Source of the DNA: Alloacidobacterium sp035547425
GTDB taxonomy: Bacteria > Acidobacteriota > Terriglobia > Terriglobales > Acidobacteriaceae
Direction of reading: 5' to 3'
Assembly: GCA_035547425.1 (NCBI GenBank)
Contig: DASZUU010000050.1
Span: 48,526-112,525, forward strand
Length of the DNA: 64,000 nucleotides
The position numbers and the translations under genes were made by a program. Of the stretch, positions 42,002 to 51,002 are shown in pieces. Under the pieces are notes generated by a model. It was not told where the DNA came from, made no database searches, and saw nothing but the letters and a program-made list of their open reading frames with translations. The stretch's first letter is position 1, and each line of letters starts with the position of its first letter.

Positions 42002-44131
42002 TTGAACCGTCGCGCTCTTGCCAGTTGCCTCTGCCTTTCCGCGCTTGCGATTTCACTGCCTGCGCAAAATTCCGATACGTCGTCGCCGGTTTTCGGTTAT
42101 CGCGATTTTTCTGCACAGGCCAGGATCGACCAGCAGTTCCTCGCCGTTCCGGATGCAAAGCTGGCAGGCGAAGAGCTGAAGACGCTTACGGCTGCTCCGC
42201 ACATTGCGGGATCGAAGGAAGACCACGACACGGCGCTCTATGTTGCCGAGAAATTCAAGGCTGCCGGGCTCGATACGAAAATCGTGACCTACAAGGCATG
42301 GCTCAATCTTCCCAAAGAAATTCATGTAACGGCTACGGACGCGAACGGAAAAGTTTTAATGACAGGCCCGACCCGGGAACACGTCGAGGGTGATCCGTTC
42401 GATAAAGACCCGCGCGTGGTCACGCCGTTCAATGGCTCGTCGCCATCGGGCGATGTAACTGCTGAAGTTGTCTATGCCAATTACGGACGGCCCGAAGATT
42501 TCAAAAAGCTGGACGATCTGGGGGTCAGCGTAAAAGGCAAGATTGTGATGGTGCGGTATGGCGGCAATTTTCGCGGAGTGAAGGTTTATATTGCGCAGCA
42601 GCGTGGAGCTGCGGGCGTCATTATCTATTCCGACCCGGCGGATGACGGCTATTATCGCGGCGATATGTATCCGAAAAGCGCGTACCGTCCGGAGACAGGC
42701 GTGCAGCGCGGCGCGGTGCAGTTTCTCTTCAAATATCCGGGAGATGCAAGCACGCCGGGAATTGCCTCCACGCCTGACCTGCCGGAATCGAAGCGTTTGA
42801 AGCCGGAGACAGCGCCGAATATGCCGCAGATTCCCGCGACGCCCATTTCCTATCACGACGCTGCTCCAATTTTGCAGGCGTTGAGCGGCGCGGTGGTGCC
42901 CCACGGCTGGCAGGGCGCGTTGCCGTTTACCTACCATGTTGGCCCCGGCGGTGTGAAAGTACATATGGTGCTGAAGCAGGATTTTGCTTATCGCGATATA
43001 TGGGACGTGATCGGGACAATCAAAGGCACGGAATGGCCGGATGCATGGGTGGTTTCGGGCAATCATCGCGATGCGTGGGTGTACGGCGCGGTTGATCCGA
43101 ATAGCGGAACGGCAGCCATGCTGGAAGCAGTGCACGGTATCGGCGAACTGCTGAAGACGGGATGGAAGCCGAAGCGCACGATCGTTTTCGGCAGCTGGGA
43201 TGCGGAAGAAGAAGGACTGATTGGCTCAACCGAATGGGCAGAGGACAATGCCGAGGCCTTGAGCCATGCAGTGGCATACTTTAATACCGACGTGGGCGTT
43301 GCTGGCCCTGATTTTGAAGCGGCTGCTGTTCCGTCGCTGAAAACATTTGTTCGCGAGACAACGAAGCTGGTTCTCAGCCCCAAGGGCGGCACAGTGTATG
43401 AGCAGTGGCTGAAGACGCAGAAGGAAGGCGAAGGCCATCATCGCGGAGCGAATGCCGCTGCGGACAAGAATGAAGCCGAGATCGGCGATCTCGGCAGCGG
43501 GTCAGACTATACGCCGTTCATTCAGCATCTGGGCGTGCCATCCACGGATATTGGATCGAGCGGGCCTTACGGCGTCTATCATTCCGTCTTCGATAACTAC
43601 AACTGGTTCATCAAGAATGCCGATCCAACGTTTGTCATCGAGCAGCAACAGGCGCGTGTTTTCGGCATCGAAACACTGCTGATGGCGGATATCGATGTGC
43701 TGCCGTATGACTACGTGACATACGGAAAGGAAATTGGCGAATATCTGGACGCAGCGAAGAAAAAGGCTGCGGATAACGGCGTTTCCGGATTGGATTTTGC
43801 TCCTGCAATTGCGGCTGCGCAGCAGTTCACGGCTGCGGCAGGCGCTGTTCGCAAGAAACAGGAGAGCTTCCCTTCGGATGCAACTGCCCTGAATACGCAA
43901 CTGCGCGCAGTAGAAAGTGACCTGCTTTCATCGAAGGGCTTGCCCAATCGACCTTGGTACAAGCACACCATCTACGCGCCCGGCGAATATACGGGCTACG
44001 CGGCGGTGGTGATTCCGGGCGTAAATGAAGCCATTGACGCCAAGGACAGCGCGCGGGCAGCATCGCAATTGGCGGTGCTGACTGAGGCCATCCATCGCGC
44101 AGCAGCCACGCTGGAGGTGGCAGCTAAGTAG
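42002..44131 (+). CDS. M28B metallopeptidase (glutamate carboxypeptidase II-like)
   Basis: A 709-residue secreted dizinc exopeptidase. A signal peptide (RRALASCLCLSALAISLPA) precedes the peptidase domain, a PA insert (about 140-260) and a C-terminal transferrin-receptor-like dimerisation domain (about 580-709). Zinc ligands are visible in SGNHRDAWVYGAVDPNSGTA (H and D), SWDAEEEGLIGS (E-E), YFNTDVG (D) and YHSVFDNYNW (H). The family removes C-terminal glutamate or acts as an aminopeptidase. The start is TTG at 42002, eight bases after AAGGAG. It converges with and overlaps the MATE gene by eight bases. Confidence 0.9.
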   Translation: MNRRALASCLCLSALAISLPAQNSDTSSPVFGYRDFSAQARIDQQFLAVPDAKLAGEELKTLTAAPHIAGSKEDHDTALYVAEKFKAAGLDTKIVTYKAWLNLPKEIHVTATDANGKVLMTGPTREHVEGDPFDKDPRVVTPFNGSSPSGDVTAEVVYANYGRPEDFKKLDDLGVSVKGKIVMVRYGGNFRGVKVYIAQQRGAAGVIIYSDPADDGYYRGDMYPKSAYRPETGVQRGAVQFLFKYPGDASTPGIASTPDLPESKRLKPETAPNMPQIPATPISYHDAAPILQALSGAVVPHGWQGALPFTYHVGPGGVKVHMVLKQDFAYRDIWDVIGTIKGTEWPDAWVVSGNHRDAWVYGAVDPNSGTAAMLEAVHGIGELLKTGWKPKRTIVFGSWDAEEEGLIGSTEWAEDNAEALSHAVAYFNTDVGVAGPDFEAAAVPSLKTFVRETTKLVLSPKGGTVYEQWLKTQKEGEGHHRGANAAADKNEAEIGDLGSGSDYTPFIQHLGVPSTDIGSSGPYGVYHSVFDNYNWFIKNADPTFVIEQQQARVFGIETLLMADIDVLPYDYVTYGKEIGEYLDAAKKKAADNGVSGLDFAPAIAAAQQFTAAAGAVRKKQESFPSDATALNTQLRAVESDLLSSKGLPNRPWYKHTIYAPGEYTGYAAVVIPGVNEAIDAKDSARAASQLAVLTEAIHRAAATLEVAAK

Positions 44132-45479
44132 ATTGCAGGCGCGAGGAATTGCGCCACCACTGAAACAGAAGCACGAGCGCAATGAAGATGAGCGCGAGGG
44201 TGAGGCCTGTCCATATGCCGATGATTCCCTGCTGCCTGTGAAAGCAGAGGAAATAGCCAAGCGGCAAGCCAAGGATGCAGTATCCGATAAAGTTGGCAAT
44301 GGCAGGCATGCGGGTCTCTCCCAAGCCGCGCAGTGCTCCGGTGGAGATGGTCTGAATGCCATCAAATATCTGGAAGGCCGCGGCCAAAGCGAGCAAAGGA
44401 ACGCCCATGCGGACAACCTCTTCCTGGTTGGTGTAGATGATGAGAATGGCGTGAGGGGCGAAGAGAAAAACCGGGGCGGCACATGCCATAAAGCTGACGC
44501 CAATCGATAGGGCCATCCATCCGGCGCGACGAGCGCGAGCCATATCGCCCGCACCGAAGGCGTGACCTACGGCAACGGCAGCAGCGGCAGACGTTCCTAA
44601 AGGAACCATGTAGGAGAAGGCCGCGCAATTAAGCGCAATTTGATGTGCGGCGAGCGCGGCGGGCGCGAGGCGTCCAGCCATGACGGTAGCTGCGCCAAAG
44701 GAGCCAACTTCCAGCACAATTTGCCCGGCGGCGGGCAGACCGAGCCGCAGCAAGGAACGAATGCGGCTGGAGACAATTCCGGGCCAGCGCGCAAAGAGTG
44801 GGTGCCCGCGTCCGGCTTCGTTCTTCCATGCGGCAAAGATGAGGACGGCGGCCATGTAGGCGCGGGCAAAGCAGGTGGATAACGCAGAACCGCGCACGCC
44901 CATGGCGGGCAATCCGAGATGCCCGTAGATGAGCGCCCAGTTCCCTGCCCAGTTGATGAGATTGGCGGAGATAAGGGCGAAGGTGACAGGAGCGACGCGC
45001 TTGACTCCCTGCAGGTAGCGGCGAAAGGCGGCGTAGATCAGCAGGGGCAACGTGCCCCAGTTGAGCACGCGGAGATATTGCGTTGTTTGCGCGCTTACCG
45101 ATGGATTTGTGCCGATATAAGGAAAGATGAGCGGCGCGGTCCAAAGGAAAACCATGAGAAACGGCGTGAATATGATGGCGACATATACGCCCTGGGAGAG
45201 CCAGCGATGGCACTCGTCGAAATCGCCGCGCCCATAGGCTTGCGAGACAAGCGTGTCGAGGCCGAGAAGGATGCCGATGCCGAAGAGCGCAGGCGCGTAG
45301 TAAATGGCGTTGCCCATGCCAACTGCGCCGATAGCTTCTGCGCTGAGGCGGCCCACCATGATCGTGTCCACAATGGACATGGACATCCATCCCAACTCAG
45401 ACAAAATGACGGGGATGGCAAGCGAGAGCAGGGAGCGCAGCTCAGTCTTCCAATGCGCGGATTGCGTGCGGACGGGCAT
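44124..45479 (-). CDS. MATE-family efflux transporter
   Basis: A 451-residue NorM-like multidrug/Na+ or H+ antiporter with twelve predicted helices in two similar halves. The N-terminal signature LLSLAIPVILSELGWMSMSIVDTIMVGRL and the block LGLDTLVSQAYGRGDFDECHRWLSQG are characteristic, as is the second-half LEVGSFGAATVMAGRLAPAALAAHQIALN. The start ATG at 45479 is near the usual position. The 3' end overlaps the converging peptidase gene by eight bases. Substrates are unknown. Confidence 0.93.
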   Translation of the reverse strand: MPVRTQSAHWKTELRSLLSLAIPVILSELGWMSMSIVDTIMVGRLSAEAIGAVGMGNAIYYAPALFGIGILLGLDTLVSQAYGRGDFDECHRWLSQGVYVAIIFTPFLMVFLWTAPLIFPYIGTNPSVSAQTTQYLRVLNWGTLPLLIYAAFRRYLQGVKRVAPVTFALISANLINWAGNWALIYGHLGLPAMGVRGSALSTCFARAYMAAVLIFAAWKNEAGRGHPLFARWPGIVSSRIRSLLRLGLPAAGQIVLEVGSFGAATVMAGRLAPAALAAHQIALNCAAFSYMVPLGTSAAAAVAVGHAFGAGDMARARRAGWMALSIGVSFMACAAPVFLFAPHAILIIYTNQEEVVRMGVPLLALAAAFQIFDGIQTISTGALRGLGETRMPAIANFIGYCILGLPLGYFLCFHRQQGIIGIWTGLTLALIFIALVLLFQWWRNSSRLQST

Positions 45480-45603
45480 CCTGCCAGTTTAGCGAATGTG
45501 CTTGTGGATGAGGGGCGGTGTAAATTACATGCTGAAATCTTTAATTACTCTGCCGCTTACATAGGTAAATCTTGTCACAAATAGATAGACTGATTGGTCG
45601 TAC

Positions 45604-46011
45604 TTATTGATGTTCAGTGGACAACTGATGGCTCGTCTGCCATACTGCGAAACTTTCTCGGCGACAGTTCAGCTTTTGGAGCATATTTTGCCAATCGTCA
45701 ATTTGGGGTAGCTCGCCTCCATTACCTTCCATTGCATCCCTAAATACACTGCACAGGCATTGCTTTCTGGATGGCCCGCTACCTTCAAGCACGAAACGAT
45801 CCCGACAAGCCTCCAGGCGCTTTAGGATCGCCTCAACTGCCTTCGGTGAATAGGTGGAATCTGTTTTGCTCACTCGGCGAGCTTCCGCAATCGTGTCATG
45901 CTCTTTGCGGTGTGCATCATAAGATTTATATAAATCTGCACCTAGCGTTGTTGCTTCAAACAATGCTTTAGTCAACGAAAGAACTTCAAGCCAAATTTCA
46001 AATGATCCCAT
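45604..46011 (-). CDS. Protein of unknown function
   Basis: A 135-residue protein I do not recognise. It begins with an amphipathic or weakly hydrophobic helix (FEIWLEVLSLTKALFEATTLGADLYKSYD) and is otherwise charged and helical, with two nearby cysteines (KQCLCSVF). There is no signal peptide. Its codon use is AT-richer than that of the surrounding genes. It lies with the next gene in a short stretch between the MATE gene and tRNA-Ser, which fits a small acquired segment. The ATG at 46011 has no good ribosome site. Confidence 0.55.
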   Translation of the reverse strand: MGSFEIWLEVLSLTKALFEATTLGADLYKSYDAHRKEHDTIAEARRVSKTDSTYSPKAVEAILKRLEACRDRFVLEGSGPSRKQCLCSVFRDAMEGNGGELPQIDDWQNMLQKLNCRRESFAVWQTSHQLSTEHQ

Positions 46012-46069
46012 ACGGGCCAAAGCATACTACGACATAATGCGAAATAACAGACTTTGGGACGCCCCGCGT

Positions 46070-46492
46070 TCAACTAAAAAGCACAGTCTCAATTTCTCTA
46101 ATTGCAGTGGATTGTCTCATTGTTTCATCTCGCATCAATGAGCATAGCTTCGCAAATGCTCGTTGCCCCTCGGGTGAAAGAGTCTGTGTCCCGAGGTCTA
46201 TGAATTGGGCTAGGGCGTGAATTACGCCGGGACTGCCATATATAGCGATTCGAGATCGTGCGTCGGTTACAATAAGCCGGCCGTCTAGCTCACTTACACG
46301 GTCCCCACCGTCTTGTTGCGCCCGCCCTACTTTAGCGAATCCGCGAAGGAAATCGGCGTAGGCGTTGGAGCGCAGTTCTTGTAAATGCTTTAGTTGTTCG
46401 TTGCGACGAGCTAGAAACGCGCCAAATGTCGCTCCCAAAGTCGCTGCAACGAAAGTTATGCCGGTCTGAATCAACAGAATATGAAAATTCAT
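46070..46492 (-). CDS. Membrane-anchored protein of unknown function
   Basis: A 140-residue protein with one N-terminal membrane helix (about 4-27, ILLIQTGITFVAATLGATFGAFLA) followed by a charged helical part: RRNEQLKHLQELRSNAYADFLRGFA and a conserved-looking DARSRIAIYGSPGVIHALAQFIDLG. Proteins of this layout are frequent singletons in bacterial accessory regions, with no known role. It lies upstream of the 45604-46011 gene on the same strand with a 58-base gap, so they could be co-transcribed. Start chosen at the first ATG. Confidence 0.6.
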   Translation of the reverse strand: MNFHILLIQTGITFVAATLGATFGAFLARRNEQLKHLQELRSNAYADFLRGFAKVGRAQQDGGDRVSELDGRLIVTDARSRIAIYGSPGVIHALAQFIDLGTQTLSPEGQRAFAKLCSLMRDETMRQSTAIREIETVLFS

Positions 46493-46648
46493 GGTAGCTA
46501 TTTTCAACGGAAGGATAGCAAACTCACCCGCTCATGCATTGCCTGTAAATCCGCAACCACAAGATTTCGCGCATATGCGACGGCGCGTTTCTTTCTGAAC
46601 GCCCGTCATCGCGTATAATCAATCAATAAGACACACCTACCCTTACCC

Positions 46649-46738
46649 GGAGAGATGGCCGAGTGGCTGAAGGCGCACGCTTGGAAAGCGTGTTTAGGGG
46701 AAACTCTAACGTGGGTTCGAATCCCACTCTCTCCGCCA
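46649..46738 (+). tRNA. tRNA-Ser (anticodon GGA)
   Basis: A class II tRNA of 90 bases including an encoded CCA. The acceptor stem pairs GGAGAGA (46649-46655) with TCTCTCC (46728-46734). The anticodon arm CGCTTGGAAAGCG gives GGA, and the long variable arm and GGTTCGAATCC T-loop are intact. Confidence 0.97.
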
Positions 46739-47038
46739 GCGAAACCCTTCCTCGCTCAAATATCAGGTAATCAATTTTCTGGTTACAACAAGATAATGTT
46801 TTGGAACTAAAGAGTGTCTAGGCAAGATGTTCGCGAGCGGGTACATTCAAATCATTGAGTAGCACTTGGGGGAGGGCTACTGAATTGTTAGCGCCAGTGG
46901 ACAAACTGTTCACTGGCGTTTTGCATTTTACTATTGCTTTTCTGGGGAATCAGACTTGTCACATTACCTCCGTAATTACTGCCTGGATGGGAAGTTATGT
47001 CATATTGATGCTTCCCTCCCCCAGAAAAGTGAGCATTC
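46739..47038. other. Gap after tRNA-Ser with one strong hairpin
   Basis: No gene is seen. About 150 bases after the tRNA lies the hairpin listed separately. The 150 bases between the tRNA and the hairpin could be trailer or a small RNA; there is no strong coding content. Confidence 0.4.
46892..46930 (+). terminator. Intrinsic terminator downstream of tRNA-Ser
   Basis: Stem CGCCAGTG (46892-46899) with its complement at 46911-46918, extended inside by ACA/TGT, followed by TTTTGCATTTT on the plus strand. Confidence 0.75.
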
Positions 47039-47425
47039 ATGTCCTCTTCCCGTCGTTCTTTTGTTCCGCTCAAGAATTGCGCACTGCCTGAGCCGCTTCA
47101 TAGCGGAAACGAATACTATCTTTGTCCCACTGGATTTGCCTTGAATCTTCAACATGCGGAGGCGCAGAAAGAGGAAGCGTCCGCGAGCTGCGCGATGGAT
47201 TTAGCCCACGATGAATTGAGCCGCCTGCAGAAGCTGGAGGTTCTAAAGACTGCGGTTACCCATCGCCATAATGCAATGAATGCCCAGTTTGAACATATAA
47301 AAGATTGCTTTATTTGCTCGGTTGCATTTGGATTGACGCCTGATCCCACGCCGGATCCGAAGAGGGCTCCCTCTCTTTTCGATCGGCTGATCAAGCTGGC
47401 GAAAGTGAATTCCCTTTCGCATTGA
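47039..47425 (+). CDS. Possible protein of unknown function
   Basis: A 128-residue open frame with no recognised family. The middle contains a helical stretch (AHDELSRLQKLEVLKTAVTHRHNAMNAQFEH) and a C-x-x-C pair (DCFICSV); the end has PDPTPDP repeats and a basic tail. No signal peptide or clear ribosome site. Codon use is plausible, but the N-terminal 40 residues look non-coding, so a shorter protein from an internal start is possible. Confidence 0.4.
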   Translation: MSSSRRSFVPLKNCALPEPLHSGNEYYLCPTGFALNLQHAEAQKEEASASCAMDLAHDELSRLQKLEVLKTAVTHRHNAMNAQFEHIKDCFICSVAFGLTPDPTPDPKRAPSLFDRLIKLAKVNSLSH

Positions 47426-47605
47426 ATGGCGTATCGTGCTTCAAGGCCGGCTCACGTCCTGCGCAAACTAGGATCAGGACGTGACTGAGTCGAGAAATAT
47501 CAGTAATAATTTGAGACACTTACGTCCACGGAATTCTCAGCAGGCAGAGAATTTCCCGGATGATTTCAGCTTTAATTTGCACAGCCTTTTTCGCTTTTTA
47601 TTCGC

Positions 47606-47617
47606 TATAATGGCGGC
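47606..47617 (+). promoter_or_regulatory. -10 element of a probably leaderless gene
   Basis: A perfect TATAAT at 47606-47611 lies six bases before the ATG at 47618. Transcription would start at or next to the A of that ATG. The -35 is not clear; TTGCAC at 47577 is too far upstream. Confidence 0.5.
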
Positions 47618-47845
47618 ATGGATTTTCGTGGCCCCATTCCTCGTACGCATCCTTTTGTGATTACCTGCAAGCGCTGCGGAGAGAACATTGCCGCACCGGT
47701 AGAAACGATCCCGGATAGCTGGATTATTGCGCAATGTCCATTGTGCCGGGAAAAACGCCGCTACCTGCCGAGCGAAATCTTCCAGGGGAGATTGTCATTC
47801 GACTTCAATGCGTGGGCGCGAAAAGCCGGGCGGAGAGCCCTGTAA
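47618..47845 (+). CDS. Small zinc-ribbon-like protein
   Basis: A 75-residue protein with two C-x-x-C knuckles, TCKRCGENIAAP and AQCPLCREKRRYL, spaced for one zinc. The rest is basic and short. Function unknown; such proteins often bind nucleic acid or act as small adaptors. It has no ribosome site, but a perfect TATAAT six bases before the ATG argues for leaderless translation. It is followed by nhaA 12 bases later and probably shares its transcript. Confidence 0.65.
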   Translation: MDFRGPIPRTHPFVITCKRCGENIAAPVETIPDSWIIAQCPLCREKRRYLPSEIFQGRLSFDFNAWARKAGRRAL

Positions 47846-47857
47846 GGATCAGGAGCT

Positions 47858-49252
47858 ATGGATGCCAGCTCCCGGCATTTGTCTGTCGCGTACCCTTTGC
47901 CTACACTGTCTGCTATGACGATGCCAGCGCGGACACTTGGCGCCCTGAAGCTGGAAGTGCAGAAATCTTTGATTGCTCGCACCGTGCAGATGCCGGTGCA
48001 GCAATTTATCCATACACAAGGCGTGAGCAGCGCTTTTTTGTTAACGTCAGCCATTATCGCGCTGGTTTGGGCAAACTCTCCCTGGAGCGATTCTTATAAC
48101 CATATCTGGCATATCGAGCTGACCCTTTCCGGATTAAAGCTCCCGCTGCATGCATGGATTAATGACCTGATGATGGCGCTGTTCTTTTTCCTGGTGGGCA
48201 TGGAAATCAAGCAGGAAATTGTGAATGGCGAGTTGGGAAACATACGCCGCGCTTCCCTTCCTATTTGCGGAGGCCTGGGCGGGATGGTGGCGCCGGCGCT
48301 CATTTATGCGGCTCTGAATTATGGGAAGAGTGGAGCGCACGGGTGGGGTGTCCCCATGGCGACGGATATTGCTTTTTCGCTGGGTGTGCTGGGCCTGGTA
48401 AAAGGTGTTCCGGCAGAGTTGAAAGTGTTTCTGCTGTCTTTGGCGATAGCGGACGATATCGGCGCGATTGCGGTCATCGCATTCTTTTATACCGATACGC
48501 TGCACCCGCACTATCTGGTGATCGCAGCGCTGCTGCTGGCGATTATCGTATTGTGCCGGAAGATTGGATTTGGGCGGCAGATTTTTTATGCCGCACTCGG
48601 ATTCGCCGTCTGGGTTGCTGTGTTGCGGTCGGGCATTCACGCCACGATCGCCGGAGTCATTCTCGGTTTCCTGATGCCGGTGACGGCAGAAGTATCTCTG
48701 GAGGCTTTTGACGAGCTGGAATTGCCGATGATGGACGAATTCCGGAAGGCGCGTGCCGCAGATGATATTCCGGCAGCGATGCGGCAACTAGGGGCAATCG
48801 AGTATCTGGTATCACGGACCGAATCGCCGGCGGACCGCGTGACGCGCAAACTGCACGATTGGATTGCTTACCTGGTGCTGCCGCTGTTTGCCTTGTCGAA
48901 TGCCGGGGTAATGTTTTCAGCAGATGGGCTGCCATATCTGTTGCATAGCCCGGTGGCCTGGGGAACTCTTCTTGGGCTTCTGCTCGGCAAGCCCATCGGC
49001 ATTTTTTCCGCATGCTGGCTTGCGACGAAATTGAGGATTGCCGAATTGCCGGGATCGGTTCGCTGGCCGCATCTGGCGTGCATCAGCGTGCTGGCGGGAA
49101 TCGGATTTACCGTTTCGTTATTTATCAGCGCACTGGCGTTTGACGATGCAGCCCAACTCAATGCTGCAAAGACAGGTACGCTGATCGCCTCTCTGCTGGC
49201 AGGAGTCTTCGGCTATTTACTGCTGCGGCAATGTAGTCGAGCAGATACGTAA
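47858..49252 (+). CDS. nhaA: Na+/H+ antiporter NhaA
   Basis: Exchanges protons for sodium across the inner membrane. The 464-residue protein has the NhaA fold of twelve helices. The ion-binding aspartate pair is D199-D200 in LLSLAIADDIGAIAVIAFFY, and the conserved WANSPWSDSYNHIWHIEL and FFFLVGMEIKQEIVNGEL blocks are present. The N-terminal extension of about 20 residues depends on the start; ATG at 47858, with AAGGA nine bases upstream, is chosen over the ATG at 47915. It converges with the aquaporin gene, two bases apart. Confidence 0.95.
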   Translation: MDASSRHLSVAYPLPTLSAMTMPARTLGALKLEVQKSLIARTVQMPVQQFIHTQGVSSAFLLTSAIIALVWANSPWSDSYNHIWHIELTLSGLKLPLHAWINDLMMALFFFLVGMEIKQEIVNGELGNIRRASLPICGGLGGMVAPALIYAALNYGKSGAHGWGVPMATDIAFSLGVLGLVKGVPAELKVFLLSLAIADDIGAIAVIAFFYTDTLHPHYLVIAALLLAIIVLCRKIGFGRQIFYAALGFAVWVAVLRSGIHATIAGVILGFLMPVTAEVSLEAFDELELPMMDEFRKARAADDIPAAMRQLGAIEYLVSRTESPADRVTRKLHDWIAYLVLPLFALSNAGVMFSADGLPYLLHSPVAWGTLLGLLLGKPIGIFSACWLATKLRIAELPGSVRWPHLACISVLAGIGFTVSLFISALAFDDAAQLNAAKTGTLIASLLAGVFGYLLLRQCSRADT

Positions 49253-49254
49253 GG

Positions 49255-50070
49255 CTACGCGGTTTCTCCTCTTGCATGATCCAGAGCTCGAAGATGCGCC
49301 GGTAAATACGGCCTGATAAGAAATTGATACGCTGCTCCACCGATAACGCCGCCAATAAGCGGGCCGACGATGGGAATCCACCAGTAATTGTCGGGCGAGG
49401 GTAGAGCCGACGCGCCCCAGCCTGCAAAAAAGCAGAAGAGGCGGGGGCCAAAGTCGCGCGCCGGGTTGATGGCCCAGGCCTCCAGATACCCCATGGATGC
49501 GCCGATGAGCGCAACGAGAAGACCGATCATGAAGGCACCGGAATTGGCTTTCGGAGCCATATCGTTGTACTGCTCGGTAATAGCGAAAATTCCAAAGATA
49601 AGGAATGCCGTCAGGACGATCTGATCGACGAAAGCGTGCATGGGCGTAATGGCCAAGCCAGGATGCGTGAAGAAGACACCGGCGGCTCCTCCTGCAGCGC
49701 GGGTAAGGTGCGATGCTTCGTTGAAGTGATCGATAACCGGCGAATAAAGCATGTAGACCAGCGCTGCTCCGATGAAGCCGCCGATGACCTGAGCTATGCA
49801 ATAAGGAATTACCTTGCGCCACGAAAATTTTCGATAGAGCGCGAGAGCGAGCGTAACCGCGGGATTAGCATGGGTTCCGGTAACGGAGCCTGTGGCATAA
49901 ATGGCCATGGTGACGGCAAGGCCCCAGGCGATGCAAACTCCCCAATAGGCGTTCTGGTATGGGCTGGGCGAATACAGCGAATACATGGCGGCAACTGAGT
50001 CGCCGAACGCAATGATAATGAACACAGCAATCGCTTCGGAGAGCAGTTCGCCCACCCATTGTTTCTTCAT
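49255..50070 (-). CDS. Aquaporin/glycerol facilitator family channel
   Basis: A 271-residue MIP-family channel with six helices. Both NPA boxes are intact: GTHANPAVTLA (N69) and WAINPARDFGPRLF. The aspartate after the second box (NPARD) is typical of glycerol-conducting members, so a glycerol facilitator is more likely than a water-only channel. The start ATG at 50070 has a normal N-terminus. No glycerol kinase is nearby. The roughly 250 bases upstream contain no gene I can support. Confidence 0.93.
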   Translation of the reverse strand: MKKQWVGELLSEAIAVFIIIAFGDSVAAMYSLYSPSPYQNAYWGVCIAWGLAVTMAIYATGSVTGTHANPAVTLALALYRKFSWRKVIPYCIAQVIGGFIGAALVYMLYSPVIDHFNEASHLTRAAGGAAGVFFTHPGLAITPMHAFVDQIVLTAFLIFGIFAITEQYNDMAPKANSGAFMIGLLVALIGASMGYLEAWAINPARDFGPRLFCFFAGWGASALPSPDNYWWIPIVGPLIGGVIGGAAYQFLIRPYLPAHLRALDHARGETA

Positions 50071-50325
50071 CGTTCTATTTCCCCGGCGCTATATGTATTT
50101 GAAATTTTGTGACGTTGCGAGTGTATCGTGAGTGGCGTTGCAGGCTCCAGTGGAAGCCGCCATCCATGCTCGATTGGCTTTGTAATGCCTGATGGCGACG
50201 CACGCCAACATGGTAGGTATCAGGGGTAACCGATGTGTCCGCGAAGCCCCCAGCACATCTGCGTTGACCTTGTGTGTAGTGCATGGATCAGCGACCGCAG
50301 CGGGTGTCTCTCGCATGAGAACAAT

Positions 50326-50535
50326 TTAACGTTCTTTATTTCGTGGCAACACGCTGCCGGGCTGCTGCTGTGACGAGAATTGCAGGTCGGTTTGGTTGCA
50401 GTGATGTTCCTTCTCTTTTCCGGCCAGGTTTGTTTCTTTGCCCTCCGTTGTAATGGTGCGAAAGCAATTCAGGCAGATGGAGTCGAACGTGCCATCTTCA
50501 TTTTGGCGATGGGCGAAACCGAATTCGGTTTTCAT
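50326..50535 (-). CDS. Small protein of unknown function with CxxC
   Basis: A 69-residue basic, hydrophilic protein. The N-terminal part MKTEFGFAHRQNEDGTFDSICLNCFRTI looks like a short conserved domain with one C-x-x-C pair; the rest is Gln- and charge-rich. There is no signal peptide. I do not recognise the family, though the shape suggests a small zinc-binding or regulatory protein. The ATG at 50535 has a weak AGG upstream. Confidence 0.55.
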   Translation of the reverse strand: MKTEFGFAHRQNEDGTFDSICLNCFRTITTEGKETNLAGKEKEHHCNQTDLQFSSQQQPGSVLPRNKER

Positions 50536-50741
50536 AGAATGCCTGACCTCAGAGGCAATAAGACGGTGAAAAGTTAAGGAAGGAAATTAAAAATGCATCG
50601 ATCATACACCAGCGAGTTAACAGCGAACAGATACTAAATACAGCTAAATAAGGAGGCGCTTAGTTTATTAAATTGCTTAGGAATTTAGCTTGTGCTGCTC
50701 TGGTTATATCTATTTTAAAGTGAATAGCTCAGGCGATGGGA

Positions 50742-50833
50742 TGGCGGAGAGGGAGGGATTCGAACCCCCGATAGCCTTTCGACTATGCCTGATTTCGAGT
50801 CAGGTGCATTCAACCGGGCTCTGCCACCTCTCC
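50742..50833 (-). tRNA. tRNA-Ser (anticodon CGA)
   Basis: A class II tRNA of 92 bases with encoded CCA. Acceptor GGAGAGG at 50827-50833 (minus strand) pairs with its complement at 50746-50752. The anticodon arm reads CCTGACTCGAAATCAGG, giving CGA, with a long variable arm and normal T-loop. Confidence 0.97.
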
Positions 50834-51002
50834 AATTGATAGGAAACAACTTAGCAGATGTTTTGATTGTACCAGATTCCAGAATCTGATCTCGACGACG
50901 GTTTCATTGATGAAGGAACTCAGCTAACATTCCAAATATTTACAGACCGCAATGTCGTGTGCTTCACTACTGCCGTCTGTTGCTTTTGAGAAAGGACAAA
51001 GC

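Noticed and set aside
46649..46738. Integration site of a genomic island at tRNA-Ser(GGA)
   Set aside because: I looked for a second copy of the tRNA 3' end in the flanking 2 kb and found none, and there is no integrase; the homologous end of tRNA-Ser(CGA) at 50742 is explained by that tRNA itself.
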